Assembly (NCBI GenBank): GCA_023436225.1
Contig: JAEZKA010000041.1
Span: 23,374-87,373 of the forward strand
DNA from: Bacillota bacterium
GTDB lineage: Bacteria > Bacillota > Clostridia > Lachnospirales > Lachnospiraceae
Direction: 5' to 3'
DNA: 64,000 bases
The notes under the pieces are model-generated. The model was not told the origin of the DNA, did no database searches, and saw only the letters and a program-made list of their open reading frames with translations. A program made the position numbers and the translations under genes. Each line of letters begins with the position of its first letter. The stretch's first letter is position 1. Positions 26,780-34,882 of the stretch are shown piece after piece.

Positions 26780-27658
26780 ATGTTGAAGAGTATGACAGGC
26801 TTTGGGCGCTGTGAGATAGCCGGAGTTGATCGAAAAATTACAGTTGAGATGAAGGCGGTAAATCACAGGTACTGCGATATTTCTATTAAGATGCCTAAGA
26901 AGCTGAGCTTTTTTGAAGCAGGCATCCGTAATGTATTGAAGAAATACATTGGGAGAGGCAAGATAGATATCTACATTACATACGAAGACTATACAGAGAA
27001 TAACGTATGTGTTAAGTATAATGCGGATCTTGCTAGGGAGTACTATACTAATCTGGAGAAAATGAGCAAGGAATTCGGCATTGAGAACGATATCAGTGTC
27101 TTAGCACTTTCCAGATATCCAGAGGTATTTACTCTGGAAGAGCAGACCATCGATGAGAAGGAGCTCTGGGCATTAGTGGAGGAAGCAGTGAATACTGCCG
27201 CAGCCCGTTTTGTCGAAACCAGAATTAACGAGGGAGAACATCTTAAGCAGGATATTGTCGCAAAGCTGGATGGAATGCTAAAGCTTGTGGATTTTATTGA
27301 GACAAGATCGCCAGAAATTGTTGCAGAATATCGTAACAAGCTGATGGCTAAGGTAACCGAATTGCTCGGTGATACGAAGGTAGAGGAAAGCATTCTAGTC
27401 ACTGAGGTTACGGTATTTGCTGATAAGATCTGTGTTGATGAGGAGACGGTAAGACTTCGAGCACATATTATTAATATGAAGGAAGCCTTGAATGAGAGCG
27501 ACAATGTAGGAAGAAAGCTTGATTTTATCGCTCAAGAGATGAATCGTGAAGCTAATACTATTTTATCTAAGGCAAATGACCTCGAAGTTACAAATAAAGC
27601 AATTGATTTGAAGACTGAAATTGAAAAGGTGAGAGAACAAATTCAAAATATTGAATAG
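26780..27658 (+). CDS. yicC: YicC/YloC-family endoribonuclease-like protein
   Basis: 292 residues. N-terminal M-x-S-M-T-G-F-G-R, the E-M-K-x-V-N-H-R-Y segment, and the C-terminal K-L-D-F-I-x-Q-E-M-N-R-E-A-N-T are diagnostic of the family. E. coli YicC is an RNase implicated in small-RNA turnover. It heads the operon in the usual clostridial order ahead of remA, with a 24-base gap. Confidence 0.94.
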   Translation: MLKSMTGFGRCEIAGVDRKITVEMKAVNHRYCDISIKMPKKLSFFEAGIRNVLKKYIGRGKIDIYITYEDYTENNVCVKYNADLAREYYTNLEKMSKEFGIENDISVLALSRYPEVFTLEEQTIDEKELWALVEEAVNTAAARFVETRINEGEHLKQDIVAKLDGMLKLVDFIETRSPEIVAEYRNKLMAKVTELLGDTKVEESILVTEVTVFADKICVDEETVRLRAHIINMKEALNESDNVGRKLDFIAQEMNREANTILSKANDLEVTNKAIDLKTEIEKVREQIQNIE

Positions 27659-27682
27659 AAGCAGCGGAAATGAGGAATAACT

Positions 27683-27952
27683 TTGAATAAGTTAGTGAAT
27701 GTTGGCTTTGGAAATGTTGTGAATTCCAGTAAAATTATCGGTATCATCAGTCCAGAGGCGGCACCGATCAAACGCATGGTGCAAACTGCAAAGGATACAG
27801 GGATGGCTATTGATGCAACCTGCGGAAGAAGAACTAAAGCAGTGATTGTTACAGAAAGCGGTCATCTGATTTTATCCTCCTTGTTACCGGAGACGATCGC
27901 AGGAAGAGTAAATCAGAAGGAAGTATCCGATAATACAGATGCTGTGGAATAG
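27683..27952 (+). CDS. remA: RemA (DUF370) regulator
   Basis: 89 residues with V-N-V-G-F-G-N at the start, P-I-K-R-M-V in the middle and D-A-T-C-G-R-R-T-K-A-V-I. In Bacillus RemA is a DNA-binding activator of matrix and osmoprotection genes. Start is TTG behind GAGGAATAAC. It lies between yicC and rpoZ; guanylate kinase, usually the next gene, is absent. Confidence 0.94.
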   Translation: MNKLVNVGFGNVVNSSKIIGIISPEAAPIKRMVQTAKDTGMAIDATCGRRTKAVIVTESGHLILSSLLPETIAGRVNQKEVSDNTDAVE

Positions 27953-27988
27953 ATTAATAATTGTAACAATAGGAAGGAGAAATATAAT

Positions 27989-28246
27989 ATGTTGCATCCA
28001 TCATATACAGATTTAATGAGAGTAGTAAATAGTGAGGTAGAGCCCGGTGAGCAGCCTGTAGTTAACAGTAGATATTCTATTGTCATTGCAACTGCCAGAC
28101 GAGCAAGACAGATCATTGACGGATCTGTTCCGTTAGTGGACGTTACCTACCCCAAGCCTTTATCCATCGCAGTTGAAGAGTTATATTGTTCCAAGGTAAA
28201 AATTGTTGGTGATGATGACACAAGAGAAAACGATAATCAACAATAA
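27989..28246 (+). CDS. rpoZ: DNA-directed RNA polymerase omega subunit
   Basis: 85 residues. P-S-Y-T-D-L at the N-terminus and the core N-S-R-Y-S-I-V-I-A-T-A-R-R-A-R-Q-I match omega. It assists RNA polymerase assembly. AGGAGA precedes the ATG. It is the last gene of the yicC operon, with a clear terminator after it. Confidence 0.93.
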   Translation: MLHPSYTDLMRVVNSEVEPGEQPVVNSRYSIVIATARRARQIIDGSVPLVDVTYPKPLSIAVEELYCSKVKIVGDDDTRENDNQQ

Positions 28247-28300
28247 GCTGTTATGAAAATATGACCCAGATTAAGGAGTTAGATTTCATATCAATTCATC

Positions 28301-28333
28301 AGCACTTTCATATGATTATAATATGAAGGTGCT
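28301..28333 (+). terminator. intrinsic terminator after rpoZ
   Basis: AGCACTTTCATAT pairs with ATATGAAGGTGCT (one G-T) around GATTATA, then TTATCGTTAT. Confidence 0.7.
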
Positions 28334-28380
28334 TTATCGTTATATACGGGATCATTCAGTAATGGGAAAGGAAGATTACC

Positions 28381-29091
28381 GTGTCTTATGAGCCTCTTGG
28401 AGTAATTAAGACAAAGGCCGATCGAGGAAAGATTATGGAAGCGACAGATAACAAGGATTATCAGGAAGATATTCTACTTGCAGAAGATGAGATGGGGAAT
28501 GACGAATTACCCGTAGAAATACCTGAGGAGACGAAAGAAACTGCTGAAGCGGAAAATAAGAGTAGCGGAAGAGGGTTTCTATACGATCTGATTTTTTATG
28601 CCATATTAATATTTGTATGTATCTATATTCTTCCGAATTTTGTGATTCAAAGAACAATCGTGGACGGCTCCTCTATGGCGGAAACCTTACATGATGGTGA
28701 GCATTTGTATGTAGAGAAATTATCCTATCGGTTTGATGCACTGGACCGATTTGATATTATCGTTTTTTATCCATATGGACGCGATAATGAAGAGTATTAT
28801 GTGAAAAGAATTATAGGAATGCCTGGCGAAACAATCCAGATCATCGGCAGTGATATCTACATTAATGGTGAGATACTGGAGGAGCATTACGGAAAAGATC
28901 CGATATCCGATGCAGGAAGAGCAGAAAACCCGATTACTCTCGGCGAGGATGAATATTTCGTTATGGGAGACAATCGAAGCGTCAGCAAGGATAGTCGTTC
29001 TGGGGATGTTGGAAATGTGAAGAAGGAAAATATCGGTGGTCGGGCTATTTTCCGCATCAAACCCTTGAGTAGATTCGGAACCATTGATTAA
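28381..29091 (+). CDS. lepB: signal peptidase I
   Basis: 236 residues counted from the GTG start. An acidic cytoplasmic N-terminus of about 60 residues precedes one membrane span (about 64-84). Then come the catalytic Ser98 in D-G-S-S-M and the general-base Lys142 in Y-V-K-R-I-I-G, followed by M-G-D-N-R-x-x-S-x-D-S-R. It cleaves Sec and Tat signal peptides on the outer membrane face. An ATG at 28435 with AGGAAAG upstream is an equally good start. holA follows after about 95 bases. Confidence 0.93.
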   Translation: MSYEPLGVIKTKADRGKIMEATDNKDYQEDILLAEDEMGNDELPVEIPEETKETAEAENKSSGRGFLYDLIFYAILIFVCIYILPNFVIQRTIVDGSSMAETLHDGEHLYVEKLSYRFDALDRFDIIVFYPYGRDNEEYYVKRIIGMPGETIQIIGSDIYINGEILEEHYGKDPISDAGRAENPITLGEDEYFVMGDNRSVSKDSRSGDVGNVKKENIGGRAIFRIKPLSRFGTID

Positions 29092-29186
29092 TATAAATAA
29101 ACTGAAAAATTTCTATTTTTATTACTTGCATTTTACATAGGGATTCGGTAGAATAGATAATGTTCTGACAAACGGGAGAAGTAGTT

Positions 29187-30164
29187 ATGAAGGTAATTAA
29201 GGAGCATATTAAGACAGGTAGCTTCAAAAAGTTCTATCTTCTCTATGGCAGTGAGGATTATCTAAAGAAGCTGTACCGCGATAAACTAAAAGTGGCAATT
29301 CTTCAGGATAGCGGCGATATGAATTTCTCTTATTACGAGGGAAAAGATGTAGAGCCCAAGAAGGTATACGAAGCAGCGCAAACCTTGCCTTTTTTTAGCG
29401 ATAAGCGTTTGATCATCGTTGAGAATAGCGGATTATTTAAAACAGCAAGTGAGCTAAGCGAACTTTTAGAACAGACCCCTGATTCTACCGTTGTAATCTT
29501 TGTGGAAACTGAGATTGATAAGCGGAGTAAGCTCTATAAGCTAATCAAGGAAAAGGGAACGATATCTGAGATGAATGGCTTAGATGAGCAGAATTTGAAG
29601 CTTTTTGTGGCCTCACTCTTGGAACAGGAGAAGAAGCGGATTACCGAGGCCTCGATTCTATATTTACTGGATAAAACCGGTGCAGATATGGTGAATATCT
29701 GTAATGAGGTTGAGAAAATAATCAGCTATACGTACGGCAAAGATGTGGTAACTTCAGAGGATATTGACGCGGTTGTTACGACACAGATCACAGGTAAGAT
29801 TTTTCTGATGATCGATGCGATCGGTACAAAGCAACAGAGTAAAGCTTTGGAATTGTACTATGATTTGTTATCCGTTAGGGAGAAGCCCATGTCTATTCTG
29901 TACCTAATCATCCGTCACTTTAACATTTTGCTTCAGGTTAAGAATCTTCAAGGTCTGGGTTATAATTCAACCTCAATCAGTGAGAAGGTAGGTGTTCCTC
30001 CCTTTGCTGTGAATAAGTATCTTGGGCAATCTAGGAATTTTACTTCAGTTAGGCTGAAGGAAGCCTTAGAGTTTGGAACTGAGATAGAAGAGCAGGTGAA
30101 AACAGGTCGTATGCTCGAAAAGATAGGTGTGGAGCTCTTTATCGTAACGTTTAGTAAGAAATAA
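29187..30164 (+). CDS. holA: DNA polymerase III delta subunit
   Basis: 325 residues: N-terminal Y-L-L-Y-G-S-E-D-Y (in place of a P-loop), the R-L-I-I-V-E-N strand, and the C-terminal helical collar domain with K-P-M-S-I-L-Y-L-I-I-R-H-F. Delta opens the beta clamp as part of the clamp loader. The ATG follows GGGAGAAG. In Firmicutes holA often sits near rpsT; here rpsT is 3 kb away with tRNA-Ser and a surface protein gene between. Confidence 0.92.
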   Translation: MKVIKEHIKTGSFKKFYLLYGSEDYLKKLYRDKLKVAILQDSGDMNFSYYEGKDVEPKKVYEAAQTLPFFSDKRLIIVENSGLFKTASELSELLEQTPDSTVVIFVETEIDKRSKLYKLIKEKGTISEMNGLDEQNLKLFVASLLEQEKKRITEASILYLLDKTGADMVNICNEVEKIISYTYGKDVVTSEDIDAVVTTQITGKIFLMIDAIGTKQQSKALELYYDLLSVREKPMSILYLIIRHFNILLQVKNLQGLGYNSTSISEKVGVPPFAVNKYLGQSRNFTSVRLKEALEFGTEIEEQVKTGRMLEKIGVELFIVTFSKK

Positions 30165-30281
30165 GCTTACAAGAGTGAAATATTATTTTAGTTCGAAACA
30201 ATGGTAAAAACGATCTGTAATTTTTAATTGTAATGAATTATGTTAATTATTGATGAAGCATAGCTTCATATAATAATATAT

Positions 30282-30367
30282 GGAAGCGTATCGAAGTGGT
30301 CATAACGGCCCTGACTCGAAATCAGGTTACCTTCACGGGTACGTGGGTTCGAATCCCACCGCTTCCG
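30282..30367 (+). tRNA. tRNA-Ser (anticodon CGA)
   Basis: Acceptor GGAAGCG/CGCTTCC, anticodon stem CCTGA/TCAGG with loop CTCGAAA giving anticodon CGA (reads UCG), a long class II variable arm, and T arm GTGGG-TTCGAAT-CCCAC. The discriminator is G and the next bases are CTT, so the 3' CCA is not encoded and must be added enzymatically. Confidence 0.95.
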
Positions 30368-30372
30368 CTTAA

Positions 30373-30419
30373 AAAAATGGCTGAAAGCATTGATTTTACT
30401 ATGCTGAAAGCCATTTTTT
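30373..30419 (+). terminator. terminator after tRNA-Ser
   Basis: AAAAATGGCT pairs with AGCCATTTTT, with a symmetric GAA/GAA internal loop and an inner AGCA/TGCT stem. The T-run is part of and follows the 3' arm. Confidence 0.8.
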
Positions 30420-30442
30420 ATATATGCAATAAATACGATATC

Positions 30443-30670
30443 CTAAACTCCCCTTATATTACCCGATGAAGGTCTTTTACTTTCAGTGGCTCCGGACTTT
30501 GGTCGATCAGCTCCGGGCGTATATTTATAATCGTCCGTAGCACTATTTGCTAGACTATTCGATTTAGTCTTAGAGCGATGATCAGTATGGGTAACATTTT
30601 TATCACTAATATTATTATCTGTAGCGCTACTTTTACCTTGTTTTTTTGAGGATGTGTCTTTGCTGTTCAT
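30443..30670 (-). CDS. small hydrophilic hypothetical protein
   Basis: 75 residues, unrecognised and probably disordered: very rich in Ser, Lys, Asp, Asn and Thr, with no hydrophobic core, and ending P-S-S-G-N-I-R-G-V. GAAAGGAG eight bases before the ATG at 30670 is strong support for translation and fixes the start over an ATG 18 codons upstream. The gene is isolated between tRNA-Ser and the surface-protein gene. Confidence 0.55.
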   Translation of the reverse strand: MNSKDTSSKKQGKSSATDNNISDKNVTHTDHRSKTKSNSLANSATDDYKYTPGADRPKSGATESKRPSSGNIRGV

Positions 30671-30952
30671 AAGATGCTCCTTTCGGTTTTTAGTAGTGTT
30701 TGCAAAATAAAAAAATATATGCAATACTTATAAATTAATGCAACCATGGTAAGTTCTTCTACGTCTAATTATTGTAAGAGTTATTATCAATTGGAGAAGA
30801 GAGAGAACCAATCAAAAGCACTCTTCGTAAGCTTTCTATTGTAATGTATTACCAACAAGATACTCCTGATACAAGAGGATCGGTAATAAGATTTTTCATA
30901 ATATTTAGCCTATGGTTCAAGATTGCAGGTTTTGATGAAAGGATGGGTCAAT

Positions 30953-33238
30953 ATGAGAAGATTGTTTGTGATTATGTTAAGCGGTGTTATTTTATCCTCA
31001 TCGGTATCGATGAATGTGACGGCAGTGACAGAGAGGGCCATTGCGGTAGATACTGCCTCGTCTGATGCCCCAATCAGTATTATGAAAGGGGGGCTGGTAG
31101 GTAGCTCATTTACGCCTTCTCAGGCTGCTCTCGAGGTTGCAATCAAGTCAGTGAAAGCAAAAATTACAATTCCGGTGGAATTTACAGAGTTTGATTATTA
31201 TTTCAATGATGCTACTGTTTATTCTGCTGCGAGTTGGACGATGACCTGGAGAACAAAGGATGGTAATGAGAATATTACTGTTAGCTGTGATGCTGATAAT
31301 CATATCACTAGCTTTTATCAGAATGATAATGGTAAGAAACAGACCGGAATCTCGAGCTATTTGAAGAAAGAGCTGAGAAAGACGGCAGATGATTTCGTCG
31401 CTAAGGTTGCTCCTGAGATAGCAAATCAGGTCGATATGGTTGATTCACAATTTGATGGTGTTTATAGTATGAATTACGTATATCATTATCAAAGAAAAGA
31501 AAAGGGAATTATATTCCCGGATAATAATGTACAGGTCTATGTAAATAGTATCACCGGTAAGGTGAACGCTTTTTATGCTAATTGGTTGTATGATGCAAAG
31601 GTTCCTTCCTCTGAAGCGAAAATCACTAAGGATGAAGCAACCAAACTGATTAAAAACAACATGAAGATGAAATTGGTATATCGTTCCGACTATTATAGGA
31701 TTTATGATGAGAAGGGGAATACACAGAAAAAGGCTTTTCTGGTATATGAGCCTACTCAGTCCTATATCTCGGTTGATGCAAAAACCGGTAAAGTATATCT
31801 GGCAAAGTCAGAATGGGTTAATACGAATGTTAGAATGGATTTTGCAAAGGATTCCGCGGCAAATGAAAGTGCTGCAGGCTATGGCGGTATTCAATTGACT
31901 GATGAGGAGATGGAGAAGGTTAAGGAATTAAAGGGTATCATCTCGAAGGAAAAGGCTATCAAGACGATTACCGGAGACTCCTCCTTGTATATTGATAAGA
32001 ACCTGACCGCTGTTTCTTCAAACCTAAGCAAGATTGACAACAATGGTAAAGCCTCCTATATATGGAACATTAGCTTAAGTGATCCTAGGGAGATTGATTA
32101 TGAGAAGGATAAGAGCTATTACAGAGGTAATGCATATGCTACAATTGATGCGGTGACTGGTAAGATATTGAGCTTTAATGCAAGTGTAAAAAGCTATTAT
32201 GATGAGATCAATAAGAAATGGCAGAATGTGAAGGTACCTTTTGATCAGAAGGCTGCGAAGAATATTCTTGAGAAGTTTATGAAGAAGCAGGCAAATGACC
32301 GTTTCACCAATTCTGTTTTGGTTGAGACGAATAATGATTATGTAGTTTATTATAAGAACGAAACGCCGGTTTACGGAGGCTACCAGTATCAGTATAATCG
32401 TGTGCATCAGAGTATCGAGTATCCTTACAATAATTTATATGGCTCAGTGGATGGTGTCACAGGCAAGATTTACTCCTTTCATTCCAATTGGGATGAGAAT
32501 ATTGAATTCGAATCACCAAAGGGAGCTATGACAGCGGATAAGGCAATGGATTCATACCTGAGCAAGGATGGCTATGAACTGAAGTATGAGATCAATCAGA
32601 TCACGAAGTATGATGATACAAAGAAGACCAAAGAATTAGAGAATGACAAATTAGTAAAGGTAGAATACGAAGTTCGATTGGTTTATCATCCTGACATAAA
32701 TCCCAGCTATATCTCTCCCTTTACTGGAGAACAATTAGATGGTTCGGGAAAAGTATATAAGGAAGTAAAACCGTATACCTATCTGGATATCAAGGATGAG
32801 ACGACCTATCGTAATATATTGCTTCTTGCAGATATGAATATTGGTTTCGAAGGAGAGAATTTTCTACCGAATCAGCAGATTACGGAGGGAGAGGTCGATG
32901 AGCTGTTAAATAAGATTGGTTATGCTTACTCTTATCCGAATAATGCAACCACACAGACAAATACCTCACTAATCACCAGAGAAGAGATCGCCCGAGCCTT
33001 TATTGTTAAGCTTGGCCTCGAGAAGCAGGCTGATTTAAGAGATATCTATAAGACCGGTTATACGGACGAAGGAAGCATTGATGAGAAGTATCTTGGTGCC
33101 GTTGCGTTAGCGAAGGGTTATGGCTTGATGAAAGCGAACAATGAGAATAAATTCAATCCGAAGAGTAACGTAACACGATTTGATGCTGTTAATTTAGTAC
33201 TTAGCTATATTGAGGTACAGAGGAACGGGATATATTAA
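30953..33238 (+). CDS. secreted YcdB/YcdC-domain protein with C-terminal SLH-like region
   Basis: About 761 residues. A signal peptide spans residues 1-25. The body carries four copies of a D-x-x-T-G-K-[VI]-x-x-F-like turn near residues 198, 274, 398 and 499, as in PepSY/YcdB-like domains. The C-terminal 150 residues have SLH character (I-T-R-E-E-I-A-R-A-F, then N-K-F-N-P-K-S-N-V-T-R-F-D-A), which would anchor the protein to the cell wall. The start follows AAAGGATG. No enzyme motif is visible; YcdB-type proteins have no settled function. Confidence 0.85.
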   Translation: MRRLFVIMLSGVILSSSVSMNVTAVTERAIAVDTASSDAPISIMKGGLVGSSFTPSQAALEVAIKSVKAKITIPVEFTEFDYYFNDATVYSAASWTMTWRTKDGNENITVSCDADNHITSFYQNDNGKKQTGISSYLKKELRKTADDFVAKVAPEIANQVDMVDSQFDGVYSMNYVYHYQRKEKGIIFPDNNVQVYVNSITGKVNAFYANWLYDAKVPSSEAKITKDEATKLIKNNMKMKLVYRSDYYRIYDEKGNTQKKAFLVYEPTQSYISVDAKTGKVYLAKSEWVNTNVRMDFAKDSAANESAAGYGGIQLTDEEMEKVKELKGIISKEKAIKTITGDSSLYIDKNLTAVSSNLSKIDNNGKASYIWNISLSDPREIDYEKDKSYYRGNAYATIDAVTGKILSFNASVKSYYDEINKKWQNVKVPFDQKAAKNILEKFMKKQANDRFTNSVLVETNNDYVVYYKNETPVYGGYQYQYNRVHQSIEYPYNNLYGSVDGVTGKIYSFHSNWDENIEFESPKGAMTADKAMDSYLSKDGYELKYEINQITKYDDTKKTKELENDKLVKVEYEVRLVYHPDINPSYISPFTGEQLDGSGKVYKEVKPYTYLDIKDETTYRNILLLADMNIGFEGENFLPNQQITEGEVDELLNKIGYAYSYPNNATTQTNTSLITREEIARAFIVKLGLEKQADLRDIYKTGYTDEGSIDEKYLGAVALAKGYGLMKANNENKFNPKSNVTRFDAVNLVLSYIEVQRNGIY

Positions 33239-33245
33239 TTACAAA

Positions 33246-33275
33246 AATAAGGCTGCCCAATTGGGCAGCCTTATT
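33246..33275. terminator. perfect palindromic bidirectional terminator
   Basis: A 30-base perfect palindrome: AATAAGGCTGCCCAA followed by its exact complement. Minus-strand transcripts from rpsT run into TTTTTG after it; the plus-strand surface-protein gene ends just before it. Confidence 0.85.
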
Positions 33276-33283
33276 AGTCTTAA

Positions 33284-33547
33284 TTACGCAATATTATTGA
33301 TAGCCTTGGATAAGCGAGATACTTTTCTAGAAGCTGTATTCTTATGATAAACGCCTTTTGAGCAAGCCTTATCGATCTCGGAAACTGCTTCAACTAAGCT
33401 AGTAGCTGCAAGATTCTTGTCACCAGCAGCAACAGCAGCATCTACTTTCTTAATCATAGTCTTAACCTTGGACTTAATTTGCTTATTTCTTGCAGCCTTA
33501 GTCTCATTTACTAAAATTCTCTTCTTAGCAGATTTAATGTTAGCCAA
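33284..33547 (-). CDS. rpsT: 30S ribosomal protein S20
   Basis: 87 residues, basic, three-helix. The expected N-terminus A-N-I-K-S-A-K-K-R directly follows a TTG codon that has GGAGG eight bases upstream, so TTG at 33547 is the start; an upstream TTG would include the ribosome binding site. S20 binds 16S rRNA early in 30S assembly. A near-consensus promoter lies about 150 bases upstream, and S20 autoregulation could act on that leader. Confidence 0.95.
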   Translation of the reverse strand: MANIKSAKKRILVNETKAARNKQIKSKVKTMIKKVDAAVAAGDKNLAATSLVEAVSEIDKACSKGVYHKNTASRKVSRLSKAINNIA

Positions 33548-33695
33548 TTCGTACACCTCCAAATATAAATTTAATTATCAACCACAGCGCCAAGTACACC
33601 AAATTGAGAGTGAGATGCAAGCTTGGATTTGGTTGTTCGATTACTTTGTTTCATTAAATCCGGACACGGACGCTCTAATGGAAACATACTATTAT

Positions 33696-33724
33696 ATAGT
33701 AGTCCATCCGATTTATTATGTCAA
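33696..33724 (-). promoter_or_regulatory. sigma-A promoter of rpsT
   Basis: On the minus strand, perfect TTGACA, 17-base spacer, TACTAT. A TATAAT lies five bases further downstream. Confidence 0.7.
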
Positions 33725-33815
33725 TACATAATTTTCATAACTTTGCAAAAAAATATAGAGAGTGATGTGATATTTTTATTTTCACCCGAGGGTATGCTTG
33801 GTTGAGATAATCGAA

Positions 33816-33844
33816 GTATAATTAGTGATTTCTTGATTATGCTA
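33816..33844 (+). promoter_or_regulatory. candidate sigma-G/sigma-F promoter of gpr
   Basis: GTATA at -35 and TATGCTA at -10 with a 17-base spacer, close to the Bacillus sigma-G consensus (GHATR, CATNHTA). gpr is forespore-expressed in Bacillus. Confidence 0.5.
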
Positions 33845-33877
33845 ATAAGAATAAGTTGGATTCGGAGGAACAATAAC

Positions 33878-34789
33878 GTGAATAATAAGATTAGGACAGA
33901 CTTGGCGCTAGAGATGAGAGAAAGCTTCCCACAGGATGATGTTGAGATTAGTGGGGTTGTGTTAACTGAGAATTTTGACGAAGCAAATAATATAAGGGTT
34001 TCGGTAGTTGAGATTAAAGATGATAAGGGTGCGAGGGCGATGCAAAAACCAATCGGTTCTTATATAACGATAGAAGCACCGGAGATTAATAAGTCAAATG
34101 AGGATTATTATAAGCCGGCTTCAGAAGAAATTGCCAAGCAACTGAGGAATCTTGCCGGAAACCTCAAAAGGGAAGAAATATTGGTGGTAGGTCTTGGGAA
34201 CCGTGAGGTTACACCGGATGCACTTGGACCGCAGGTTGTAGATAATTTATTCATAACCAGACACTTAATTCGTGAATATGGTAAGGAATTTAAGGAAAAG
34301 AATCACCTTGGCAGTGTCAGTGCTATTTCTCCGGGAGTAATGGCTCAGACGGGAATGGAAACTTTGGAGATAATTAAAGGAATTATGAAGGAGACAAAAC
34401 CGAAGCTAATTATCGTCATAGATGCTCTTGCTTCCAGAAGTGTAAGTAGGGTGAATACAACAGTACAGTTGACGGATACCGGTATTAGCCCAGGCTCTGG
34501 AATAGGTAATAACAGAAAAGCCTTGAATGAAGAAAGCCTCGGGACCAAGGTAATTGCAATCGGAGTTCCGACTGTAGTGGATGCGGCAACAATTGTTGCG
34601 GATACCTTAACCAAGTATATGGAGAAAAGCGGCTTTGACGAGGATGATATCAATCAATTTATTGATGAGATTCGTGAGCAACAAATTGAAAATATGTTTG
34701 TTACACCAAAGAATATTGATGAAGCTGTAAAACGAATCAGCTACACCATATCGGAAGCGTTAAATTCCTGCTTTGCACAGACTGTGTAA
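33878..34789 (+). CDS. gpr: germination protease (GPR, SASP-degrading)
   Basis: 303 residues. The N-terminal R-T-D-L-A-L-E-M-R-E is the propeptide cleavage region, resembling the SASP cleavage site. The core has V-V-G-L-G-N-R-E-V-T-P-D-A-L-G-P and V-I-D-A-L-A-S-R, both conserved with the Asp residues of the A25 aspartic-type peptidase. It is made in the forespore, self-processes, and degrades small acid-soluble spore proteins at germination. Start is GTG behind GGAGG. spoIIP follows after about 90 bases. Confidence 0.95.
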   Translation: MNNKIRTDLALEMRESFPQDDVEISGVVLTENFDEANNIRVSVVEIKDDKGARAMQKPIGSYITIEAPEINKSNEDYYKPASEEIAKQLRNLAGNLKREEILVVGLGNREVTPDALGPQVVDNLFITRHLIREYGKEFKEKNHLGSVSAISPGVMAQTGMETLEIIKGIMKETKPKLIIVIDALASRSVSRVNTTVQLTDTGISPGSGIGNNRKALNEESLGTKVIAIGVPTVVDAATIVADTLTKYMEKSGFDEDDINQFIDEIREQQIENMFVTPKNIDEAVKRISYTISEALNSCFAQTV

Positions 34790-34806
34790 GCCCATAAAAA
34801 GTAGGG

Positions 34807-34835
34807 GCATATTTGGCTCTTATCTGAAATATAAT
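34807..34835 (+). promoter_or_regulatory. candidate sigma-E promoter of spoIIP
   Basis: GCATATT and AATATAAT separated by 14 bases, matching the Bacillus sigma-E pattern (KMATATT, CATACANT) at 13 of 15 positions. spoIIP is sigma-E dependent in Bacillus. Confidence 0.55.
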
Positions 34836-34882
34836 GAATCAGGCTTAAGGTGTAAGCCGCTTTAATCAGGCGGGAGGCAGGC

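Larger units (their letters stand above)
33548..33877. other. divergent gap between rpsT and gpr
   Basis: It holds the rpsT promoter and leader on the minus strand and a candidate forespore promoter for gpr on the plus strand. No further gene is supported; short ORFs here have no ribosome binding sites. Confidence 0.6.

Noticed and set aside
30844..31065. 73-codon plus-strand ORF overlapping the start of the YcdB/SLH gene
   Set aside because: Out-of-frame overlap with a well-supported gene and no ribosome binding site.
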